Positions 42,540-51,318 of a stretch of 64,000 nucleotides of DNA are shown here, piece after piece. The stretch's first letter is position 1; each line of letters begins with the position of its first letter. The translations under genes and the position numbers were made by a program. The notes beneath the pieces are model-generated. The model saw nothing but the letters and a program-made list of their open reading frames with translations, ran no database searches and was not told where the DNA came from. Source of the stretch: CAZDQL01 sp964507325 (lineage in GTDB: Bacteria > Planctomycetota > UBA1135 > GCA-002686595); NCBI GenBank assembly GCA_964507325.1, contig CAZDQL010000002.1, positions 87,969 through 151,968 on the forward strand. The letters run 5' to 3'.

Positions 42540-43864
42540 CCCACCCCCCCGTCTCCCGTCGCACCGCCCTCAAGCTCGGCGGCGTCTGCGTCGCTCCGTT
42601 GATCCTGCCGCGCGGCCTGCGCGCCTCCTCCAATGCCAACGACGCCATCCGGGTCGGCTGCATCGGCACAGGCCGCATGGGTCGTGGTGACATGTTCGGC
42701 CTCCTCGAGCGCGGCCTCGATCCGGCCCTGAACGCCCGTGTCGTCGCCGTCTGCGATCCCGACCTCCAGCGCGCCGAGCACGCCAAACGGGACGCGGAGA
42801 AGCGCTACGCCGAGAAGCTCCCGGAGGAGGAGGCGGCCCCCGAGATCGCGGTCTACGCCGACTTCCGCGAGCTCTTGGCGCGGTCCGACATCGACGCGGT
42901 GACGGTGTCGACACCCGACTTCTGGCACGGCGGACACGGCGTCGCCGCGGCGCGGGCCGGCAAGGACATCTACATCCAGAAGCCGTTGACCCTGAGCATC
43001 CGCGAGGGCCAGGTGCTGGTGGAGGCGGTGCGCCAGAACGACGTCATCCTGCAGGTTGGCTCCCAGCAGCGTTCGGCCAGGAACTTCCGCCACGCCTGTG
43101 AGTTGGTGCGCAACGGCCGCCTCGGCGCGCTGCAGCGGGTCGAGGTCTGGTTGCCGCCGGACCGCGGGACGGCCCAGGTGACGGACACGCCGCTGCCGGA
43201 GCACTTCGACTACGACCTGTGGATGGGCCCGAGCGCCGAGCGCCCCTACGCCGAGCTCGGCGTGCACCCGCAGCAGGGCTACGGGCGCCCCGGATGGCTG
43301 CAGCGCGAGGGTTACACCCGCGGCATGATCTGCGGCTGGGGCTCGCACATGAACGACACCGCCCAGTGGGGACACGGCGGCGACCACGACTCTGGCCTCA
43401 CCGAGATCGAGGCCCAGGCTTTCTTCCCCGAGCGCGGCCTCTTCGATGTCCACACCTTCTTCTTCGCCCGCGGCAAGTGGGCCGACGGCGTGCAGCTGAT
43501 CCAGCGCACCGACCCGCAGGCAGGCGTCACCTTCACCGGCAGCGACGGCTGGCTCTTCGTCAAGCGTGGCGGCATCAGCGCCGGGCCGAGCTCGATCCTC
43601 CAGAAGGTCGTCGGCGAGGAGGAGGAGAAGCTCTACGTCAGCGACGACCACTACCGCAACTTCTTGGAGTGCGTGCGCAGTCGCCAGGAGCCGATTTGCC
43701 CCGTCGAGGTCGGCCACCGCTCCAACAGCCTGTGCGTGATCACCCACATGGCCATGCTGCTGGAGCGCAAGTTGAAGTGGGACCCGGTCAGCGAGACCTT
43801 CCCCGGCGACGAGGAGGCCAACGCGCTGCTCGACTTCGAGCGTCGCGAGGGCTGGGAGCTCTGA
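42536..43864 (+). CDS. Gfo/Idh/MocA oxidoreductase, Tat-exported
   Basis: A 442-aa protein. It starts MTHPPVSRRTALKLGG, a twin-arginine signal. The Rossmann motif is VGCIGTGRMGRGD and the catalytic region reads YIQKPLTLSI, with Gln in place of the usual Glu of EKP. GWGSHMNDTAQWGHGG is the conserved active-site helix. Secreted planctomycete members carry a tightly bound NAD(P). It is coupled to the enolase fusion by a 4-bp overlap, so both probably act on one substrate outside the cytoplasm. Confidence 0.9.
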   Translation: MTHPPVSRRTALKLGGVCVAPLILPRGLRASSNANDAIRVGCIGTGRMGRGDMFGLLERGLDPALNARVVAVCDPDLQRAEHAKRDAEKRYAEKLPEEEAAPEIAVYADFRELLARSDIDAVTVSTPDFWHGGHGVAAARAGKDIYIQKPLTLSIREGQVLVEAVRQNDVILQVGSQQRSARNFRHACELVRNGRLGALQRVEVWLPPDRGTAQVTDTPLPEHFDYDLWMGPSAERPYAELGVHPQQGYGRPGWLQREGYTRGMICGWGSHMNDTAQWGHGGDHDSGLTEIEAQAFFPERGLFDVHTFFFARGKWADGVQLIQRTDPQAGVTFTGSDGWLFVKRGGISAGPSSILQKVVGEEEEKLYVSDDHYRNFLECVRSRQEPICPVEVGHRSNSLCVITHMAMLLERKLKWDPVSETFPGDEEANALLDFERREGWEL

Positions 43865-44159
43865 TCGGCGGCTGCGCCGAGGGCTGCGCTCCCGTGGCCG
43901 GACCACCACCTCATCGGCCGATGATCCGCTCCGCGCCCGTCTCCCGTAGACTGGCCCTGCGTCAGGACGCTTCCATGGGCAAGCGCTCCGGGGGCGGGCG
44001 ATGTATCGAGAAGCCGTCGTCCGCCCCGTTTTCTGGACGGCCTGGGGGACGAGGGGATCGGCTCGAGCGTTCCGCACACCCTCGCGGTGACCCTCCCGCG
44101 CCGCGGCGGCATACTGGGCGCGTTCCCCCTTCCCCCCCCTCTCCCCCCGAGGAACAACG
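43865..44159. other. Intergenic spacer
   Basis: These 295 bases hold no convincing gene on either strand. They separate two rightward units and should contain the promoter of the isomerase operon, but I see no clear -35/-10 pair. Confidence 0.5.
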
Positions 44160-44996
44160 ATGAGGAAGATAGCCGTCTGCTCCTGGTCCCTGCGCCCCAC
44201 CTCGGCGGGCGACCTCGCCGATTCGCTCAAGCGACTCGAGTTGGGTTGCGTGCAACTCGCCCTCGACCCGATCCGCACGGGAGCCTGGCCCGAGGAGTCG
44301 GTCTGCGCGCTCCTCGCCCAGGCCGGCGTCGAGGTCCTCTCCGGGATGATGGAGGCCAAGGGGGAGGACTACTCCACCCTGGAGACGATCCGCGACACTG
44401 GCGGCCTGCGCCCCGATCAGCACTGGGAGGCGAACCTGGCGACGGCGGAGGGGACCGCGGCCCTCGCGCAGCGCATGGGGCTCAAGCTGGTGAGCGTGCA
44501 CGTGGGCTTCCTCCCCGAGGAGCGCTACGACCCCGAGTACGACAAGCTGCACGAGCGCCTGCGCCGCCTGATCGACCTCTTCGCCGAGCACGGGGTCGAG
44601 CTGGTCTTCGAGACGGGTCAGGAGTCCGCCGGGAACCTGGCACGCTGGCTCGCGGAGCTCGACCGCCCGCGGGTGGGGGTCAACTTCGACCCCGCCAACA
44701 TGATCCTCTACGGACAGGACGACCCGATCGACGCCCTCGAGCTCCTGCACCCCTGGGTGCGGCAGATCCACATCAAGGACGCGACCCGCTCGCCGGTGGC
44801 GGGGGTGTGGGGGACCGAGGTCCCCGCCGGCGAGGGGGAGGTGAACTGGGACGCTTTCTTCGACCTGCTGCGGGACCGGGGGCTGGAGGTGAACCTGGTC
44901 ATCGAGCGCGAGGCGGGTGAGGACCGCATCGGGGACGTCACCCGGGCGCGCGCCCTGGTGGAGGCGCAGCTGCAGCGCATCGGAGGTGTGAGTTGA
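44160..44996 (+). CDS. Sugar phosphate isomerase/epimerase-type TIM barrel
   Basis: A 278-aa protein of the xylose-isomerase-like/AP-endonuclease-2 fold. VSVHVGFLP, VELVFETGQES, VGVNFDPANMILYGQ and VRQIHIKDATRS are the metal-ligand strands (Glu, Asp, His). It has no signal and is cytoplasmic. Such enzymes interconvert keto sugars, often beside Gfo/Idh/MocA dehydrogenases. The stop overlaps the TTG start of the next gene. Confidence 0.88.
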   Translation: MRKIAVCSWSLRPTSAGDLADSLKRLELGCVQLALDPIRTGAWPEESVCALLAQAGVEVLSGMMEAKGEDYSTLETIRDTGGLRPDQHWEANLATAEGTAALAQRMGLKLVSVHVGFLPEERYDPEYDKLHERLRRLIDLFAEHGVELVFETGQESAGNLARWLAELDRPRVGVNFDPANMILYGQDDPIDALELLHPWVRQIHIKDATRSPVAGVWGTEVPAGEGEVNWDAFFDLLRDRGLEVNLVIEREAGEDRIGDVTRARALVEAQLQRIGGVS

Positions 44997-46084
44997 GCGC
45001 GGCGGCGAAGGAGATCGGCGTCGGGGTGGTGGGCCTCGGATTCATGGGCCGCACCCACGTCACCGCCTTCGACGGCGCCGCCGCCGCGGGCCTCGCCAAC
45101 CGCCTGGTGGCGGTCAGCGACATGAACCCCGCGCTCGCCAGCGGCGAGCCGAGCGCCAGCGGCAACCTGGAGACCGGGGAGCACGCGGAGAGGCTCTTCG
45201 ACCCCGCGCGCACCAGCTTCCACCTGGACCCCGCCGAGCTCTTCACCCTCGGCGAGGTCGATCTGGTCAGCATCTGCACCCACACCTCGAGCCACGTGGA
45301 GCTCGCCATCCAGGCCCTGGAGGCGGGCAAGCACGTCCTGCTGGAGAAGCCGGTGGCCCTGGTCCCCTCCGAGGTGGAGCGCCTGGTGGCCGCCGCCCGC
45401 ACCAGCGACCGCATCTGCATGCCCGCCATGTGCGTGCGCTACTGGCCCGGCTGGGACTGGCTGCGCGGCGTCATCCAGGCCGGGACCTTCGGCGCGGTGC
45501 GCGGAGCGGTCTTCCGTCGCCTCACCGCCCGCCCCGGTTGGTCGGCGGAGTTCTACGCCGACACTTCCCACTGCGGCGGTGCCCTCTTCGACCTGCACGT
45601 CCACGACGCGGACTTCGTGCGCTGGTGCTTCGGCGCGCCCTCTGCGCTGGTCAGCGCGGGGGACGCCGACCACCTGACCACCCTCTACCGCTACGAATCG
45701 GGGCCCTCCAACGTGGTGGCCGAGGGGGGCTGGGACCTGGCCGGTGGCTTCCCCTTCGAGATGAACTTCACCGTGACCTTCGAGGAGGCCACCGCCGACT
45801 ACCGCCTCGGACGGGAGCACGTCCTGACGCTCTACCGCGGGGACGACCCCGAACCGGTGGAGATCTCCGACCTGAACGGGTACGACGGCGAGGTGCGCGA
45901 CCTCCTGATGGCGATCGGGCGCGGTGACCGCGAGACGGTCGCCACCCTGGACGAGGCGGTGGCGCTCACGCGCATGCTGGAGGCGGAGGGCGAGAGCCTC
46001 CGAACGGGCCAGACGATGGTGTCGAGCGGTACCCCTGCCGTGGAGTCGTGGTGTCCGGCGCAGGAACGCTCCAGCGGGACCTGA
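44993..46084 (+). CDS. Gfo/Idh/MocA oxidoreductase, cytoplasmic
   Basis: A 363-aa protein with a TTG start (44993) preceded by CGGAGGTG. GVGVVGLGFMGRTHVTAF is the NAD-binding loop and LLEKPVALVPSEVE holds the catalytic lysine. GGALFDLHVHDADFVRWCFG is the conserved active-site helix. It is coupled to the isomerase (TTGA overlap), which suggests that the two act in sequence on one sugar or polyol. Its 3' end overlaps the next start by 37 bp. Confidence 0.9.
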   Translation: MSAAAKEIGVGVVGLGFMGRTHVTAFDGAAAAGLANRLVAVSDMNPALASGEPSASGNLETGEHAERLFDPARTSFHLDPAELFTLGEVDLVSICTHTSSHVELAIQALEAGKHVLLEKPVALVPSEVERLVAAARTSDRICMPAMCVRYWPGWDWLRGVIQAGTFGAVRGAVFRRLTARPGWSAEFYADTSHCGGALFDLHVHDADFVRWCFGAPSALVSAGDADHLTTLYRYESGPSNVVAEGGWDLAGGFPFEMNFTVTFEEATADYRLGREHVLTLYRGDDPEPVEISDLNGYDGEVRDLLMAIGRGDRETVATLDEAVALTRMLEAEGESLRTGQTMVSSGTPAVESWCPAQERSSGT

Positions 46085-48450
46085 GCTGGGCGGCGGTCGC
46101 AACGCGCGCCCTGTGGGTCGCGGTCCTCTTGATGGTCGCGCGCTCGGGGTTGCTCTACGCCATGGAGCACCTCTCCCACCGGCGCGAGCTCGGTCAGTTC
46201 CAGGTGCGCTTGGCGAATGCGCTGCCGGGGATCGCCGTGCGCGTGGGCCTCTGCGCCCTGGCCGTCGCAGTTCTCACCGCGCTCCTGGCGCGACGGGTGC
46301 GACCCGGGTTCGCCCGCGTGGCGCTCGGCGTCGTGCTCGGTCTCGCCGCCGCGTTCCTCTTCCTGGTGGTCCTCGCGGGCTGGGATTCCGCCGACGCGAC
46401 CCGCGCGGTGGGTATCGACACCGACCGGGGGAGGGTGACCGTGGCGACTTTGGGCTTGGGTGGGATCGTCCTCGCCGCGTGGCTGGTGGGGGGGCTCCTC
46501 CGGAGCGAGCGACGCAGCGGCTGGGCCGCGCCGCTCCTCCCCGCGCTGCTCCTGCTCGGCCTGCCGATCGGGTGGCGCGCCGCCTTCGGTCGCTTCGAAG
46601 CGCAGATGACCGTGGTCGAAGTGGTCGGGTCCCTCTTGAACGAGCCCTGGGAGGTGGTCCGGCGTCACCCCGAGCTCGAGGCGCACCCGGGGGTGATCTG
46701 CCCCTGCCCCAACTTCAGTGTCGACGGCGCCGACATGCCCGCGCTGATCCTGCCTCCGCCCGCGGAGGTGCGGCTGGAGTTCCCGGAGCGGATCGGGTCC
46801 GCGCGCTGGAGCCTGCGCGCCGGGATCGACCGTTCGGCGCTCTTTCCCCGCGTCGCTGAGCTCTCCGGATGCCGCGTGCGTTTCCGCGTCACCGTCGGTG
46901 GCGACGAGGCTGCGGTGGCGGAGATCGACCTGGAGCCCCTGCCCAAAAAGGGCGGCACCGCCTGGGTGGACCTGGCCGGGCCACGGGGGTTGCCCCTCGG
47001 TCGGGGGGACCTCCTCGGCCTCGAGACCACCCTGCTCGGGCCCGACGGGGAGGAGCGCATCCCGTCGCGAGCCCTGAAGGCGGGCTTCGGAGGGCTGGCG
47101 CTGGAGCGGCGCCTGCGCAGCCCGCGTCGCCCCTCGAGTCCCACCTCTCCCAACATCGTGCTGGTGGTGATGGACACCCTGCGCGTCGACCGCCTGTCCG
47201 CCTACGGCTACGAGCGACGCACCTCGCCCCACCTGGAGCGCCTGGCCGCGCGCGGGATCCTCTACGAGGAGGTCTACGCCACCTCGAGCTGGACCTGGCC
47301 CTCCACCGCCTCGATCCTGACCGGTCTCTACCCCGCCGAGCACGGCGTGACCGACGGGGACTCCTGCTACCTCGCCCAGGAGCTGGAGACCCTCCCCGAG
47401 GCCCTGCAACGCGCGGGTCTCACCACGGCGGCCTTCTCCTGCAACCCGCTGATCGTGCCCGAGAAGAACTTCGGCCAGGGCTTCGAGTTCTTCGACTACG
47501 GCCGCGGGACCACGCGCAAGTCGCACCTGGTGATGCCCGCGATCTTCGACTGGATCGAGGCGATGGCGGGGACGCGCTTCTTCCTGTACGTGCACCTGGT
47601 CGATCCCCACTCCCCCTACGTGGCCCACCCGGAGGGTCGGCGGCTCTTCGCCTCCGACGTGCCCGAGGAGTTTCCCACCGACTCGATCATCCGCCACTTC
47701 CAGCGGCTGGTGTTGGGGGTGGGGCGCTCGGAGGATTCCGGCGCCGAGGCCGTGCCGCCGGAGGAGGTCGCCTGCATGAGCGACCTCTACGACGCCTGCG
47801 TCTGGACCGGGGATCTCTGGCTGGGCCGCCTGCTCGATCGGATCGACGCCCTGGGCCTGACCGACGAGACGATCGTGGTCTTCACCAGCGACCACGGGGA
47901 GGAGCTCTTCGACCACGGCCTGGCCGCCCACGGCCACACCCTCTTCGGCGAGCTCGTGCGCGCCCCCCTGGTGATGGCGGGTCCCGGCCTGCCGCGGGGG
48001 ATGCGCGTGCCGTCACCGGTTTCGAACCGCCACTTGGCGCCGACCCTGGCCCGCCTGGCGGGGATCGAGCTCGCCGGGCCCCGGGACGCGATCGACCTGG
48101 CCCGCCCCCAGGATCACCCCGCGGAAGGGGAGGATCCGATCGTGCTCTCCACTCAGCGCGGCTACTGGGAGGGTCACTCCGAGCAGCGGATCCTGGGGCT
48201 GCGTCGCGGCTCCTTCGTCCTGCACTACGCGCCAGAGGGCACGGGACGGAGGCTCTTCAACCTGGACGAGGACCCCGGGGAACTGCGCGACCTGGCCGCG
48301 GAGCTCCCCGGCCCGGCAGGGGAGATGCAGGCCGTGATCGAACGCCTGCAGCGCGAGCTGGAAGCCCGCCGTCCCGCCCCGGGGGTGGGAGCGGGGGAGG
48401 GGACGCGCGAGATGCTGCGGGAGATCGGGTACGCGGGGGGGGAGGAGTAG
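46048..48450 (+). CDS. Membrane-anchored sulfatase-superfamily protein with Thr at the nucleophile position
   Basis: An 800-aa protein with a GTG start. Residues about 15-180 hold four or five membrane helices, followed by a beta-rich linker and a C-terminal alkaline-phosphatase-superfamily domain from about 368. Metal ligands VVMDTLRVDRLS and VVFTSDHGEELFDHG are present. At the nucleophile SSWTWPSTASILTG, Thr416 stands where FGly sulfatases have Cys, and the Arg two residues after Pro is Thr420. A Thr nucleophile is found in phosphoglycerol and phosphoethanolamine transferases, so transfer or phosphodiester chemistry on an envelope glycan is more likely than sulfate hydrolysis. The position at the end of the sugar operon fits that. 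Confidence 0.82.
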   Translation: MVSGAGTLQRDLSWAAVATRALWVAVLLMVARSGLLYAMEHLSHRRELGQFQVRLANALPGIAVRVGLCALAVAVLTALLARRVRPGFARVALGVVLGLAAAFLFLVVLAGWDSADATRAVGIDTDRGRVTVATLGLGGIVLAAWLVGGLLRSERRSGWAAPLLPALLLLGLPIGWRAAFGRFEAQMTVVEVVGSLLNEPWEVVRRHPELEAHPGVICPCPNFSVDGADMPALILPPPAEVRLEFPERIGSARWSLRAGIDRSALFPRVAELSGCRVRFRVTVGGDEAAVAEIDLEPLPKKGGTAWVDLAGPRGLPLGRGDLLGLETTLLGPDGEERIPSRALKAGFGGLALERRLRSPRRPSSPTSPNIVLVVMDTLRVDRLSAYGYERRTSPHLERLAARGILYEEVYATSSWTWPSTASILTGLYPAEHGVTDGDSCYLAQELETLPEALQRAGLTTAAFSCNPLIVPEKNFGQGFEFFDYGRGTTRKSHLVMPAIFDWIEAMAGTRFFLYVHLVDPHSPYVAHPEGRRLFASDVPEEFPTDSIIRHFQRLVLGVGRSEDSGAEAVPPEEVACMSDLYDACVWTGDLWLGRLLDRIDALGLTDETIVVFTSDHGEELFDHGLAAHGHTLFGELVRAPLVMAGPGLPRGMRVPSPVSNRHLAPTLARLAGIELAGPRDAIDLARPQDHPAEGEDPIVLSTQRGYWEGHSEQRILGLRRGSFVLHYAPEGTGRRLFNLDEDPGELRDLAAELPGPAGEMQAVIERLQRELEARRPAPGVGAGEGTREMLREIGYAGGEE

Positions 48451-48493
48451 CGGAAGTCTGGGACCAGCTCACCCGCCAGACAGCTCGAATGGC

Positions 48494-49768
48494 CTATCCC
48501 CCCAGGCTCCAGGGCGCGCGCAGCTCTCGCGTCCGCATCGCGTTGGCCTCGTCGTCGTCCACGAAGACCTCGGCCGCCGGATCCCACCGCAGCTTGCGTT
48601 CGAGCCGCAAGCAGATGTTGGCCAGGTGACAGACGGTGGATACGCGGTGGCCGATGTCCACCGGGAAGTACGGATCTTCCCGGCTCTTGACGCAATCGAG
48701 GAAGTTGCGGTGCTCGCCGCGGGGATCGGTGAAGAGCCGCGTCTCCTCGGGACCGATCACGGCGTCGAGGATCTCAGGGTCGCTCGCCTCCAGCGCTGCG
48801 CGCCAGCCGCGGTTGCCCACCCAGCCCTCGCTGCCGATGAACTTGATGCCGGGCTCGCCGGGCCGGCACGTCATGACCACTCCGTTGGCGTAGCGATACG
48901 TCACGTCGTAGTCCTTGACGGTATCGAACAGCCCGCCTTGCCAGTGGGTCCCCGTACCCTCCACTTCGACCGGCCCGCTGTGCTCGGTGTCGTTCGCCCA
49001 CTGCGCCGTGTCGAACAGGTGGGTGCCCCAGTCGCAGATGATCCCGCCGGAGTAGTCCCAGATCCACCGGAAGTTGAAGTGCGCCCGGTCCTTGGTGTAG
49101 GGAGCCTCGGGAGCCGGGCCGAGCCAAAGGTCCCAGTCGAATCCCTCCGGCACGGGCTGCGGCGTCGGATCCCCGGGCCCCGACGGCTGCTTGGGGAGAA
49201 TCACTTCGATCCTCTGCAGCGTTCCGATCCGACCGTTGCGCACCAGCTCCGCCATCCGGTGGTACTCGGGGATCGAGCGGTCCTCGGTGCTCGTCTGGAA
49301 GACCGCCTTGGCCTCTCGCACGGTCTCGACCAGGACCTTCCCCTCGTCGATGGTCAATGTCGGCTTCTCGCACTGCACGTCCTTTCCGGCCCGGATCGCG
49401 AGCACGCTCATGAGGGTGTGCCAGTGATCGGGGGTGGAGATCACGACCGCATCGATATCGTCGCGGGCGATCACGTCCCGGAAGTCGCGGTACGCAGCGC
49501 AATCCTGGTTCCCGTAGGCCTCATCGACGATCCGCTTGGCCTCTTGCATCCGTGCCGCATCCACGTCGCAGACCGCGAGCACCCGTGCGTCGTCGAAGCC
49601 CAGGTAGCGCACGAGATTCCAAGCCCGACCGTGGCCGCCCATGCCGATGAATCCGACCGTGATCTTCTCGCTGGGTGCCTCTTGTCCGAGGAGGCGCGAG
49701 GGGAGGAGGAGCGGTGCGACCGCGGCGGCGCCCCCCTGCACGAACTGTCGGCGGGATAGATGGCTCAT
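48494..49768 (-). CDS. Gfo/Idh/MocA oxidoreductase, Tat-exported
   Basis: A 424-aa protein. SRRQFVQGGAAAVAPLLLPS is a twin-arginine signal. VGFIGMGGHGRAWN binds the cofactor, and CEKPTLTIDEGKVLV holds the catalytic EKP. GGIICDWGTHLFDTAQWAND is the active-site helix. It is transcribed alone and converges on the Thr-type sulfatase gene. It is a second periplasmic member besides that at 42536. Confidence 0.9.
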   Translation of the reverse strand: MSHLSRRQFVQGGAAAVAPLLLPSRLLGQEAPSEKITVGFIGMGGHGRAWNLVRYLGFDDARVLAVCDVDAARMQEAKRIVDEAYGNQDCAAYRDFRDVIARDDIDAVVISTPDHWHTLMSVLAIRAGKDVQCEKPTLTIDEGKVLVETVREAKAVFQTSTEDRSIPEYHRMAELVRNGRIGTLQRIEVILPKQPSGPGDPTPQPVPEGFDWDLWLGPAPEAPYTKDRAHFNFRWIWDYSGGIICDWGTHLFDTAQWANDTEHSGPVEVEGTGTHWQGGLFDTVKDYDVTYRYANGVVMTCRPGEPGIKFIGSEGWVGNRGWRAALEASDPEILDAVIGPEETRLFTDPRGEHRNFLDCVKSREDPYFPVDIGHRVSTVCHLANICLRLERKLRWDPAAEVFVDDDEANAMRTRELRAPWSLGG

Positions 49769-50175
49769 CGCGTGCTCCGGGTGTTCGTCTGTCGGAAACG
49801 GGCTGGATCATTGTGACGTCTCCCCTCCTACCCGCCTGGCGAGGTGTACTGGACCAGCGATCTTCGGAGGCCCCCGACGGTGTCGCAAGCCCGGGAGTGG
49901 CAATCAAATGGGGTGTCTTCCACCCCCGCGCCTCGAGGGACTTCCCGGGAGGACTCGATGCGCTGTCCCACCGCTTCGTCGACCGTCCCACCGCCAAGGG
50001 GATGGACCAGGATCGCGCGCTCCGCGACCTTGCATGCGATCTCCGTCGCAGCGACCGCGCTGACCACGGCCTGGAGCAGGGCCTCGACGAGCCGTTCCTC
50101 GCGGTGACGCCATCGAGCCGAGGTGGATCGACGATCGAGGAGGAGGGTCCGGAACCCGGACCGCAGTCGAATCCT
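49769..50175. other. Intergenic spacer, possible gene remnant
   Basis: This 407-bp stretch lies upstream of the oxidoreductase gene and downstream of the methyltransferase gene. A leftward open frame at 49828-50067 includes AERAILVHPLGGGTVDEA, which looks protein-like, but I cannot assign it and no ribosome site is seen. It may be a decayed gene. Confidence 0.35.
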
Positions 50176-51063
50176 CTAGCCTCCCGGCCGGGTGATCACG
50201 AGCCACCCGTCGCGAATCTCCTCGTCGAGATCCACGTAGTGGACGGTCGGCCCGGGGCGGAACTCGACGCGCGCCCCCAGCGCCTCGATCTTCTCGGTGA
50301 GGAAGTCCTCGGAGTACACCCAGGTTCGCCCGGACAGGCGCATCGTCTCCTCCGCCGACAGGTACGTCACGTACGCGCGCGTCTGCGGCAGGACGAGGGT
50401 GGTGAGGTTGCGGAGCAGGTCGTCCAGCTCCTCCGGCGGCACGTGGATGAGCACCGCCACCGCGAAGACGAGATCGGGCTCCGCGGCGCGCGCCTCGGCG
50501 ACCGTCTCGGGGGTGATCACGCGCAGGTTCGGACGGCGCTCGGCGATCTCCTCCGGGCCGATCATCTCGACGCCGTCGCGGTAGAAGCGATCGGTGACGT
50601 CCAGACCCCAGTAGTTGCCGGGATCGACGTACCTCATCACGTGCTGGCCGATCCGCAGGCTTCCGCAGCCGTAGTCGACGCACACGTGCTCCGGGCGCAG
50701 CCCCTCCTCCAGGAAGAGCGCCATCTCGTGCAGACCCGACTCCTCCCAGGGGAGGTCGCCCTCGAGCTTCTTGCCGAGCGTCGGGTGCGGCCGGCCGGCG
50801 TCGAGCCACTTCGCCACGGCTTCGACGTAGTAGTCGCTGAACTTCTTGCCGGGATTCTCCTCCCGCCAGCGAGCGTAGTCCTCCTCCGTGTAGCGGATGC
50901 TCTTCGCGCGGTTCAGTGACTTCTTGCCCTGCACCTGGTGTTGCGGGTCGCCCCCCTCGTGGGGCGGACTGCTCGTGCACGAGAACGGCAGCAGCGCTGC
51001 AAACAGGAGCAGGCAGACCCTGGAGGAGGTCTGCACGTCCTTGTTGGTCTTCATCCGTCCCAT
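50176..51063 (-). CDS. Lipid-anchored SAM-dependent methyltransferase-fold protein
   Basis: A 295-aa protein. The N terminus VCLLLFAALLPFSC is a lipoprotein signal. Motif I is VCVDYGCGSLRIGQHV, followed by GLDVTDRFYRDG and AVAVLIHVPPEELDDLL, so the class I fold is clear. ATG 51063 or the ATG four codons later could be the start. As with the isoaspartyl methyltransferase at 24362, the enzyme fold carries an export signal, although SAM should be cytoplasmic. Confidence 0.82.
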   Translation of the reverse strand: MGRMKTNKDVQTSSRVCLLLFAALLPFSCTSSPPHEGGDPQHQVQGKKSLNRAKSIRYTEEDYARWREENPGKKFSDYYVEAVAKWLDAGRPHPTLGKKLEGDLPWEESGLHEMALFLEEGLRPEHVCVDYGCGSLRIGQHVMRYVDPGNYWGLDVTDRFYRDGVEMIGPEEIAERRPNLRVITPETVAEARAAEPDLVFAVAVLIHVPPEELDDLLRNLTTLVLPQTRAYVTYLSAEETMRLSGRTWVYSEDFLTEKIEALGARVEFRPGPTVHYVDLDEEIRDGWLVITRPGG

Positions 51064-51135
51064 CCTTCCCTCGAGACCCGGCGCCCCTCCCGGGAGCGCC
51101 GAGGGTTCGACCGAGGCGCTAGAACCATGGCCTAG

Positions 51136-51306
51136 AGGCTACCAGAGGCCGATGGAGCCGCCGGGGGACGCTCCGACAGCGGTTCGCTCGAGAGGTCGGG
51201 CGGTCCTTCCCACGAGCAGATCCGCCGCCTCGCCCAGGAGGGTGTGGAGCTGAACGAGAAGGGGCGCGTGGATCTGAAGCGGTACGGCTGGGTGCCAGAG
51301 CACTGA
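51136..51306 (+). pseudogene. Possible 3' remnant of a protein-coding gene
   Basis: An open stretch of 56 codons ends at TGA 51304-51306 with EGVELNEKGRVDLKRYGWVP as part of its end. The composition is protein-like but there is no start or ribosome site. It may be the tail of a decayed gene; the family is not recognised. Confidence 0.3.
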
Positions 51307-51318
51307 TCCGGCCGGATG

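Noticed and set aside
49828..50067. A leftward 79-codon frame as a real gene
   Set aside because: Protein-like in part, but it has no ribosome site and no recognised family; it is reported only as a possible remnant.
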